In this document: positions 26,433 through 33,842 of the stretch, one piece after another
Numbering within the stretch: position 1 is the first letter of the stretch
How the letters are laid out: each line of letters starts with the position of its first letter
NCBI GenBank assembly: GCA_947168065.1
Contig: CAMVKH010000001.1
Coordinates: forward strand, 372,001 to 436,000
Direction: 5' to 3'
From: an uncultured Bacteroidales bacterium
GTDB lineage: Bacteria; Bacteroidota; Bacteroidia; Bacteroidales; UBA932
DNA length: 64,000 bases
Position numbers and translations under genes: made by a program
The notes under the pieces: model-generated
Told to the model about the DNA's origin: nothing
Database searches by the model: none
What the model saw: only the letters and a program-made list of their open reading frames with translations

Positions 26433-29400
26433 ATGAAGAAGATTCTCGGACTCGACTTAGGAACAGCCAGTATCGGTTGGGCGGTAATCGAAAGAGCAGA
26501 AAAAACAGATGAATCCACAAGAATCGTTGCCTGTGGTTCTCGCGTGGTACCTCTTTCTTCGGACGAAAAAGACAATTTCGAAAAAGGAAAATCAATAACG
26601 ACAAATGCGGATCGCAGATTAAAGCGAAGTATGCGCAGAAATCTTCAGAGAAGGAATTCCCGAAGAGATGCGCTGATTGCTCTTTTACGGTCGGAGGGCT
26701 GGATTCACGCGGACGACGTTTTGTCTGAAGAAGGTAAAGGGACCACCCATGAGACACTTCGACTGCGAGCGAAGGCTGCACAAGAGAAAATCAGTCTTTT
26801 ACAACTGGCCCGGGTACTGCTCTCGATCAATGGAAAGCGGGGCTATAAAAGCTCTCGAAAAGTCGATACGGGCGAAGAAGGGCAGTTAATTGACGGAATG
26901 AGCATCGCCAAGGAACTTCAGTTATTGCAGATTACACCTTCTGAATACCGTCAAAGACATATCTTGGATGGGAAACCGAAGCGATTTGATTTCTATCGCT
27001 CCGACCTTGAAAATGAGTATGAGAAGATATGGACTTTTCAACAACAGTTCTATCCCGATATCCTGACAGAAGAACTCCACAAGCAACTTCAACGGCAAGG
27101 AAAGCAAGGGACATCCTCGATTTTCCTGGCAAAACATGGCATTTATACTGCTGACAACAAAGGAAAAGACAAAGATAAAACGGCCGTAACGTGGCGAGTC
27201 GCCGCTCTCACGGAAAAGCTGGAGCCCGATGTCCTGGCCTACGTGATTTCAGATATCCGAAAAGACATCCAAAACTCCAGTGGGTACCTTGGGCAGATCA
27301 GCGATCGCAGCAAGGAATTGTTTTTCAACAATGAGACTGTCGGTCAATACCTTTTTCGACATTTACAAAAAGATCCTCTTTATAGTACACGGAATAAAGT
27401 TTTTTATCGGCAAGACTACATCGACGAATTCAACCGTATCTGGACAGTTCAGGCCGGTTATTACCCAGAATTGAACGATTCTCTGAGACGCAAAATTGCT
27501 GATCAGATACTGTTTTATCAACGACCGCTCAAATCGCAAAAGGGGCTGGTTTCTTTCTGCGAGTTCGAGAGCCATCCAATTGAAGTACTTGTAGACGGAA
27601 AGAAGCAAGTCAAAACTACGGGGAGCCGGTGCGCCCCTAAAGCATCATTACTTTTCCAAGAATTCAAGATTTGGCTGATCCTGAACAATTTGCGCATCAA
27701 AGACAGAGTGAACGATGGCGAACGAATACTGAGTCTTGATGAAAAGAATCTGCTTTCTCAAGAACTGTCTATTAAAAGAAGTATGAGACAGACGGAGGTT
27801 CTTAAGCACCTCGGTTTGGCTCCTCGCCGCTATGAACTCAACTATTCGGAAATAGAAGGGAACACGACTTTATCTGCACTTTTCTCCGCTTACCTCTCTA
27901 TCGTAGACTTATCGGGGCATGGAGAACACGATATTAATAAGCTGAATTACAATCAGGTCCTCTCAGTTGTTCAAACTGTCCTACCTGTTCTCGGCTGCAC
28001 AAACGACATCTTTCATTTTCAGCCTGATCTCCCGAAACAAGAATATGAGCAACAACCCCTATTCAAACTTTGGCACTTATTATATTCCTACGAAGGAGAT
28101 AACTCCCATTCCGGCAAAGAATCTTTATTCAGGCGAATATCAGACTTGACAGGATTGGACCGTGAATATGCAAAAGTACTCGGCGCCATTACGTTTAAAG
28201 ATGATTACGCCTCACTTAGCCATAAAGCTATCAGCAAAATCCTGCCGTACCTGAAAGAAGGAAACACTTATGACAAAGCCTGCACACGGGCTGGATACAA
28301 TCATTCTCACTTCGAAACTGCCGAGGAACGTGGCCAAAAGCAATTGCTGGATCATTTGGAGCAATTGCCCAAAGGATGTCTGAGGAATCCCGTCGTAGAG
28401 AAAATACTCAACCAAATGGTCAATGTCGTCAATGCTTCTACCCAAGCATACGGCAAACCCGATGAGATTCATATTGAATTAGCCCGTGAACTAAAACAGA
28501 GTGCAAGAGAAAGAGAAAAAGCCACTTCCGACATTGAAGGCAATAAAAAGAGGAACCTCGAAATTGTCAAAATCCTTCAAGAGGATTTCCACGTCACCAA
28601 TGTTAGGAAAACGGATATTCTCAGATATCGTCTCTATGAAGAATTGAAGGAAAATGGATTCAAAACCTTGTATTCAGACAAGTATGTACCAAGAGACAAA
28701 CTGTTTTCCAAAGAAATAGATATTGAACACATCATTCCTCAGGCAAGACTGTTTGACGACTCTTTCTCAAACAAAACAATTGAATACAAAGACATCAATA
28801 TTGAAAAAGGAAGACGGACGGCCGCGGACTTCGTCAAAGAAAAATATGGTGAGGAAGGTTATACTCGCTTCAGACTGAGGGTTGACGACCTTCGAAACAG
28901 AGGCGCCCTCTCTGACAAAAAGAGGAAAAATCTGCTGATGACGGAATCAGATATTCCCTCAGGTTTTGTAGACAGAGATATCCGGAATTCCCAGTACATT
29001 TCCAAGAAGGCTCAGGAGCTTTTGAAGGACTATGTAAGAATAGTCCTTCCAACATCGGGTTCTGTGACAGCCCGACTACGCGAAGAATGGCAGTTGGTCG
29101 ACGTGATGAAGGAACTTAACTTTGCGAAATATGAAAAAGCCGGCAAAACAGCGATTACCGAAGATATTGATGGCAGAATAATACGCAAAATTCAGGACTG
29201 GACCAAGAGAAACGACCATCGCCACCATGCAATGGACGCGATTACAATTGCTTTAACCAAACCCGAACACATACAGATCCTCAACAACCTCAATGCCCGA
29301 AGCGACAAAGACTCTGTTTTCTTCCAAATGCTTCAAAAGGAGACCGTTGTTATCGGGAACAAACGAATCTTCACGCCGCCGATGCCTTTGGACATCCTTC

Positions 29401-30551
29401 GTGGTGAGGTAAAAAGGTCTTTAAATGATACCCTCATTTCTATCAAAGCCAAGAATAAAGTTGTAACTAACAATATCAATAAAACCAAGACTAAAAACGG
29501 TTATCAACGGACGACAGAACTTACCCCAAGAGGTCCTTTGCATAAGGAGCAAGTCTATGGACAACGGTTCAGATATGAGACTTTCGAGGTGACGGTCAAC
29601 GCAAAGATGACGAAAGAAGTCATTGCCAACGTCGCTTCTAAGCGTCTCCGCGAAGCATTATTTATACGGCTGAATGAGTTTGATGGTGATCCCAAAAAGG
29701 CATTCACCGGAAAAAACGCATTAGACAAGAATCCCATTTATCTGGATTCCCTGCATACGGAAAAGGTTCCTCAGAAAGTCAAATGTACCCGTCTTGCCCC
29801 CTACTATTGCATCCGGAAAGATATCGGCCCGGATTTAAGTATCGACAAAATCATCGACACCAAAGTCCGTTCTCGAATTGAGGAGCGTATTTCAGAGTAT
29901 GGTGGAAACGCAAAAGCAGCCTTGTCCAATCTGGATACAAACCCCATTTGGCTCAACGATGCCAAAACAATTCCTATTAAACGTGTAACAATAGGCGAGA
30001 ACTTCGACCTATGTGCTATTCACAACAAAAGGGACAAGAATGGCCAAATAATCCTTGATGCGGATGGTAATACAATCCCCTCTGATTTCGTCAATCTCCG
30101 GAATAATCACCATGTCGCACTATATCTGGACGCTGAAGGAAAAGTTCAAGAATCCATCGTTCCTTTCTTTGAAGCATTGAATCGAGTCAACCAAGGGCTT
30201 CCCGTTGTCGACAGAATGTTTCATTCAGATCTGGGTTGGGAATTCCTTTACAGTATGAAAGTCAATGAGATGTTTGTTTTCCCGGACGAAGCTAATGGCT
30301 TTTATCCTCAAGAAATCGATTTGTTGAATCCAGCCAATGCTTCTTTGATAAGCCCGCATCTTTATAGAGTTCAAAAACTTAGTAGTAAAGATTATTATTT
30401 CCGGCACCATCAAGAAACTTCTATTGAAGACGATAAAGCATTAAGGGACATTACGTGGAAAAGAGTACAATCAATTCAGGCTATGAAGGATGTCGTTAAA
30501 GTACGGATTGACCATCTTGGCAGAATCGTCACCATCGGAGAGTATGATTAA
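26433..30551 (+). CDS. cas9: Type II-C Cas9 endonuclease
   Basis: 1372 aa RNA-guided DNA endonuclease. RuvC-I carries Asp8 in ILGLDLGTASIGW, and an arginine-rich bridge helix follows at about 60-80 (RRNLQRRNSRRDAL). RuvC-II has Glu682 in IHIELARELK, the HNH domain has His766 in IDIEHIIPQARLFDDSFSNK, and RuvC-III has His932 and Asp935 in HRHHAMDA. All catalytic residues seem intact. The length and absence of csn2 or cas4 nearby fit subtype II-C. The gene is distinctly AT-richer than the flanking starch genes, suggesting horizontal acquisition. The 3' end overlaps cas1 by 8 bp. The PAM cannot be predicted from sequence alone. Confidence 0.98.
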   Translation: MKKILGLDLGTASIGWAVIERAEKTDESTRIVACGSRVVPLSSDEKDNFEKGKSITTNADRRLKRSMRRNLQRRNSRRDALIALLRSEGWIHADDVLSEEGKGTTHETLRLRAKAAQEKISLLQLARVLLSINGKRGYKSSRKVDTGEEGQLIDGMSIAKELQLLQITPSEYRQRHILDGKPKRFDFYRSDLENEYEKIWTFQQQFYPDILTEELHKQLQRQGKQGTSSIFLAKHGIYTADNKGKDKDKTAVTWRVAALTEKLEPDVLAYVISDIRKDIQNSSGYLGQISDRSKELFFNNETVGQYLFRHLQKDPLYSTRNKVFYRQDYIDEFNRIWTVQAGYYPELNDSLRRKIADQILFYQRPLKSQKGLVSFCEFESHPIEVLVDGKKQVKTTGSRCAPKASLLFQEFKIWLILNNLRIKDRVNDGERILSLDEKNLLSQELSIKRSMRQTEVLKHLGLAPRRYELNYSEIEGNTTLSALFSAYLSIVDLSGHGEHDINKLNYNQVLSVVQTVLPVLGCTNDIFHFQPDLPKQEYEQQPLFKLWHLLYSYEGDNSHSGKESLFRRISDLTGLDREYAKVLGAITFKDDYASLSHKAISKILPYLKEGNTYDKACTRAGYNHSHFETAEERGQKQLLDHLEQLPKGCLRNPVVEKILNQMVNVVNASTQAYGKPDEIHIELARELKQSAREREKATSDIEGNKKRNLEIVKILQEDFHVTNVRKTDILRYRLYEELKENGFKTLYSDKYVPRDKLFSKEIDIEHIIPQARLFDDSFSNKTIEYKDINIEKGRRTAADFVKEKYGEEGYTRFRLRVDDLRNRGALSDKKRKNLLMTESDIPSGFVDRDIRNSQYISKKAQELLKDYVRIVLPTSGSVTARLREEWQLVDVMKELNFAKYEKAGKTAITEDIDGRIIRKIQDWTKRNDHRHHAMDAITIALTKPEHIQILNNLNARSDKDSVFFQMLQKETVVIGNKRIFTPPMPLDILRGEVKRSLNDTLISIKAKNKVVTNNINKTKTKNGYQRTTELTPRGPLHKEQVYGQRFRYETFEVTVNAKMTKEVIANVASKRLREALFIRLNEFDGDPKKAFTGKNALDKNPIYLDSLHTEKVPQKVKCTRLAPYYCIRKDIGPDLSIDKIIDTKVRSRIEERISEYGGNAKAALSNLDTNPIWLNDAKTIPIKRVTIGENFDLCAIHNKRDKNGQIILDADGNTIPSDFVNLRNNHHVALYLDAEGKVQESIVPFFEALNRVNQGLPVVDRMFHSDLGWEFLYSMKVNEMFVFPDEANGFYPQEIDLLNPANASLISPHLYRVQKLSSKDYYFRHHQETSIEDDKALRDITWKRVQSIQAMKDVVKVRIDHLGRIVTIGEYD

Positions 30552-31467
30552 GCGCACTTTATATTTTGGAAACCCAGCATATCTCAGTGTCAGTAATTCA
30601 CAGCTTGTCATAACCAAGCCTTCTGATGGTGACTTGCCACCCGACGACCTGTCCCAACTCGTTAAAACCATCCCTATTGAAGATATCGGGGTGGTCGTTT
30701 TGGATCATCGACAATTAACGATCACTTCTTCTGTCTTCTCATGCCTACTCGATAACAATGTTGCCGTCATCACGTGTGATGAGAAATCAATGCCCTCAGG
30801 CTTACTACTCCCCCTGCATGCAAACACGTTGCAAAGCGAGCGTTTTCAGTATCAACTCAAGGCCTCTCTCCCTCTGCAAAAGCAACTATGGCAGCAAACA
30901 GTTGAAGCGAAGATACAAAACCAAGCGGCTGTCTTGAAGTATATCACGGGAGAAGAAACTCGGAATATGCTTGCCTGGGCTAACAGTGTAAAAAGTGGAG
31001 ATACCGACAATATGGAAGCCAGAGCCGCCGCCTATTACTGGAAGAATATCTTTCCGAATCTTGACTTCTTCACGAGAGATCGTTATGGCCCTAAACCCAA
31101 TAATCTCCTTAACTATGGATATGCCATTCTTCGTGCTGTCATTGCCCGCGCTTTGGTCGGCTCAGGGTTACTGCCAACGCTAGGCATTCATCATCATAAT
31201 CGTTACAACGCTTATTGTCTGGCTGACGATGTGATGGAACCTTATCGCCCTTTTGTGGACAAATTAGTTGTTGATATTGTCTCCGACAACAACCCTTGCC
31301 CTTCCCTTACCCGCGAAATAAAAACCCGCCTACTAAGTATCCCTGTTTTGGATGTGGTTATTGACGGGCATCGCAGTCCTTTGATCATAGCTGCCTCTAC
31401 AACATCAGCTTCTCTCTATAAATGCTTCGCTGGCATTTCCAGAAAAGTAATTTACCCTGAATTATGA
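30544..31467 (+). CDS. cas1: CRISPR integrase Cas1
   Basis: 307 aa, start MIKRTLYFGNPAYL within the last codons of cas9; the track start at 30490 is a shadow. Cas1 forms the integrase complex with Cas2 that inserts new spacers. Metal-binding residues are visible as Glu158 in DNMEARAAAYYW, the His run in GIHHHNRYNAYCLADD and the acidic MEPYRPFVD segment, as in type II Cas1 proteins. The stop overlaps the cas2 start (ATGA), so the three cas genes are translationally coupled. Confidence 0.97.
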   Translation: MIKRTLYFGNPAYLSVSNSQLVITKPSDGDLPPDDLSQLVKTIPIEDIGVVVLDHRQLTITSSVFSCLLDNNVAVITCDEKSMPSGLLLPLHANTLQSERFQYQLKASLPLQKQLWQQTVEAKIQNQAAVLKYITGEETRNMLAWANSVKSGDTDNMEARAAAYYWKNIFPNLDFFTRDRYGPKPNNLLNYGYAILRAVIARALVGSGLLPTLGIHHHNRYNAYCLADDVMEPYRPFVDKLVVDIVSDNNPCPSLTREIKTRLLSIPVLDVVIDGHRSPLIIAASTTSASLYKCFAGISRKVIYPEL

Positions 31468-31799
31468 GCACCCGGTTCAGTGAATACCGAGTTATGTGGG
31501 TACTTGTATTTTTTGATCTTCCAACAGAAACAAAAAGGGAGCGGAAGGCTGCCGCTAAATTTAGAAAAGACTTGATCAGCGATGGCTTTACAATGTTCCA
31601 ATTCTCTATCTACCTCCGGAATTGTCCTTCTATGGAAAATGCGAAAATGCACACAAAAAGGATTCGGGGGTTTCTTCCGGAATATGGTAAGGTCGGTATA
31701 ATCTGCATCACCGAGAAGCAGTTTGACAACATGGAACTATTCGTCGGCAGGAAGAACTCAGAATTGCCACGAATTGAACAACAACTCGAGTTGTTCTGA
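31464..31799 (+). CDS. cas2: CRISPR-associated endoribonuclease-like Cas2
   Basis: 111 aa ferredoxin-like fold. MWVLVFFDLPTETKRERKAA contains the Asp at the end of strand 1 typical of Cas2, and the C-terminus (RKNSELPRIEQQLELF) is the usual type II-C extension. It is the structural core of the Cas1-Cas2 integrase. The gene ends 64 bp before the first CRISPR repeat. That gap holds an AT-rich leader-like stretch and an 11-bp inverted repeat. Confidence 0.96.
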   Translation: MSTRFSEYRVMWVLVFFDLPTETKRERKAAAKFRKDLISDGFTMFQFSIYLRNCPSMENAKMHTKRIRGFLPEYGKVGIICITEKQFDNMELFVGRKNSELPRIEQQLELF

Positions 31800-31832
31800 A
31801 GTGTTTTTTCTTTTCTAAACAACATCACAAAG

Positions 31833-31863
31833 CACAGTTTATCAACCATTTAGATAAACTGTG
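31833..31863. other. Inverted repeat between cas2 and the first CRISPR repeat
   Basis: CACAGTTTATC (31833-31843) and GATAAACTGTG (31853-31863) form a perfect 11-bp stem with a 9-nt loop. The right arm ends on the first base of repeat 1. It could be a leader-type integration element or the end of the pre-crRNA, which would run leftward; there is no U tract, so a classic terminator is less likely. Confidence 0.6.
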
Positions 31864-33061
31864 CTGTTGTGACGATGTCAAAGATACTAAAAATGAAAGC
31901 CATTCACAACTTGACCGTCTTCGGGACGAACATCTTCAGGCTGTTGTGACGATGTCAAAGATACTAAAAATGAAAGCCATTCACAACTTGATCCGCTGCG
32001 GATTAGCTGGGGCGGGCGCTGTTGTGACGATGTCAAAGATACTAAAAATGAAAGCCATTCACAACTGGTAGCCGCGTCAGAAGATAAACAATGACGCTGT
32101 TGTGACGATGTCAAAGATACTAAAAATGAAAGCCATTCACAACTCGATGCGGCGAACGCCACGCAATCGTCCGGCTGTTGTGACGATGTCAAAGATACTA
32201 AAAATGAAAGCCATTCACAACCGCCAGCACTGACGGCGTGGTCCGAATAGAGCTGTTGTGACGATGTCAAAGATACTAAAAATGAAAGCCATTCACAACT
32301 GATGCAGATCGCTTCCGTAACGACGATCTGCTGTTGTGACGATGTCAAAGATACTAAAAATGAAAGCCATTCACAACATGAAGGTGCGGTTATATACTGC
32401 ACGTATTGCTGTTGTGACGATGTCAAAGATACTAAAAATGAAAGCCATTCACAACCGCCGCGCCGAATGTAATAACGACGGCTGCGCTGTTGTGACGATG
32501 TCAAAGATACTAAAAATGAAAGCCATTCACAACGCAAGTTGCAGTCGCAGCGTCTAGCAGATGGCTGTTGTGACGATGTCAAAGATACTAAAAATGAAAG
32601 CCATTCACAACTTAAATTGTTTTTCCTTGAGTAATCCAATTGCTGTTGTGACGATGTCAAAGATACTAAAAATGAAAGCCATTCACAACATACATTATCT
32701 GCGTATTGCGGATCCCGTCGCTGTTGTGACGATGTCAAAGATACTAAAAATGAAAGCCATTCACAACTCAGGGACGGGGTTGTTGATGCGCTGCTCAGCT
32801 GTTGTGACGATGTCAAAGATACTAAAAATGAAAGCCATTCACAACGCCCGATTCCGTAATCGTCGCGGTAATCGGCTGTTGTGACGATGTCAAAGATACT
32901 AAAAATGAAAGCCATTCACAACCGGCGTGTGGTTCGACGGAAAGAACCACCGCTGTTGTGACGATGTCAAAGATACTAAAAATGAAAGCCATTCACAACT
33001 GGCGGTACTCGTTGTTGTCCGGCTCGCGCGCTGTTGTGTCGATGTCAAAAACACTAAAAAT
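31863..33061 (-). CRISPR. Type II-C CRISPR array, 15 intact repeats and one decayed repeat
   Basis: Fifteen identical 48-nt repeats start at 31863, 31940, 32018, then every 78 nt to 32798, then 32875 and 32952. They are separated by spacers of 29-30 nt (15 spacers counting the last). A 16th repeat at 33030 keeps only about 32 nt, with changes. In crRNA sense (minus strand) the repeat begins GTTGTGAATGG and contains TATCTTTG, like other Bacteroidetes II-C repeats. The anti-repeat at 26333 pairs with its 5' part. Spacer targets could not be searched. The plus and minus ORFs listed here in the track are translations of the repeats. Confidence 0.98.
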
Positions 33062-33369
33062 CAAGCAAAAGCCAAATTGTTAATGGAATTGATCCTTGCA
33101 GCGAAAGATTCATCAAATCTCGCTGTATGTAATTCATATTTCAGTTGGAGACGCATCAAGGATTCTGCGGGAATGCCCAGTGCGGCTTCAAACAGCAGTG
33201 CAGTCTTTGTAGTCACGGGGCGTTTCCCATTCAATATCTCGTTAAGCACAGAGTAAGTCATACCCAACGCATCAGCAAGCCTACGTTGGGAGATACCACG
33301 AAACTCGATCTCATCTTTGATCACATCTCCCGGATGAGTCGGAATAAAACCATAACCCAGTTCTGCCAT
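33061..33369 (-). CDS. higA: HigA-like antitoxin (XRE family)
   Basis: 102 aa. The N-terminus IPTHPGDVIKDEIEFRGISQ followed by RRLADALGMTYSVLNEILNG is the HigA/VapI-type helix-turn-helix, in which Gln-Arg-Arg-Leu-Ala starts the first HTH helix. It would neutralise the toxin encoded 5 bp upstream and repress the shared promoter. The stop codon (33061-33063) abuts the recognisable end of the decayed CRISPR repeat, so the gene's 3' end has been fused to the array edge. The toxin-then-antitoxin order is typical of hig modules. Confidence 0.9.
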   Translation of the reverse strand: MAELGYGFIPTHPGDVIKDEIEFRGISQRRLADALGMTYSVLNEILNGKRPVTTKTALLFEAALGIPAESLMRLQLKYELHTARFDESFAARINSINNLAFA

Positions 33370-33374
33370 AATTC

Positions 33375-33692
33375 TTATCTATAATGCTTGGATAATTCAA
33401 GAAGTCTGCAAATAGTGACAACAACATCTCCTCCTTCCTTTCTGCTAGAGAATTCCAAACGATACTGATCGTTGATTGCAACTGATTCGGTGCCGGCTTT
33501 GTCTCCCGAGAGCGCCTCATACCGCAAAGAATTATACCTAAAGAGGTCCTCGATGCGTGAGACTGATTCCATAATATCCACTATCTTGACATATTTCCTG
33601 ACAATCTGCGGTTGGAATCGATGCTTTTTGTCACTTGCATGCCCTGTATAATACAGTTCTGAAAGATATGCCTTGTCAAACTCAATAATCAT
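33375..33692 (-). CDS. higB: HigB-like toxin (RelE/ParE superfamily)
   Basis: 105 aa. MIIEFDKAYLSELYYTG and the C-terminal VAINDQYRLEFSSRKEGGDVVVTICRLLELSKHYR match HigB-type ribosome-dependent mRNA interferases; the Tyr-Arg-Leu-x-Phe strand and terminal His-Tyr are characteristic. It precedes higA by 5 bp in one operon. A -7 box (33713-33720) and an inverted repeat (33738-33756) lie just upstream. It may act as an addiction module for the CRISPR island; this is inference from position. Confidence 0.88.
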   Translation of the reverse strand: MIIEFDKAYLSELYYTGHASDKKHRFQPQIVRKYVKIVDIMESVSRIEDLFRYNSLRYEALSGDKAGTESVAINDQYRLEFSSRKEGGDVVVTICRLLELSKHYR

Positions 33693-33712
33693 ACTCCTTT
33701 ATCTTTCTTCTG

Positions 33713-33756
33713 CAAATATAATGATAATAATGAGAGGATTCGCAAAAAAAGCGAAT
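33713..33756 (-). promoter_or_regulatory. higBA promoter with candidate operator palindrome
   Basis: Minus-strand TATATTTG at 33713-33720 is the -7 box, 20 nt before the higB ATG. ATTCGC-N7-GCGAAT at 33738-33756 is a perfect 6-bp inverted repeat overlapping the -33 zone, a natural site for HigA autorepression. Read on the plus strand the palindrome is followed by a T run and could also serve as a terminator. Confidence 0.55.
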
Positions 33757-33842
33757 TTTTTGACAAGAAACTAAAAGTACGACCCCCAGATGTGGACAAG
33801 GGGAAAGTGTGAGATGAAATTGAACGGTCTGCTAGCTACATA
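33757..33842. other. Short intergenic stretch between island and starch locus
   Basis: I see no gene, promoter or clear repeat here. It is the right-hand junction between the AT-rich island and the GC-rich amylase gene. Confidence 0.5.

Noticed and set aside
31833-31863. Hairpin after cas2 as an ordinary rho-independent terminator
   Set aside because: No T tract follows on either strand, so I describe it only as an inverted repeat of uncertain role.
31887-32915. 342-aa ORF with repeated CEWLSFLVSLTSSQQ peptide
   Set aside because: It is a translation of the CRISPR repeats and spacers, which share a frame by chance (78-nt period); the plus-strand ORFs at 32336 and 32561 have the same cause.
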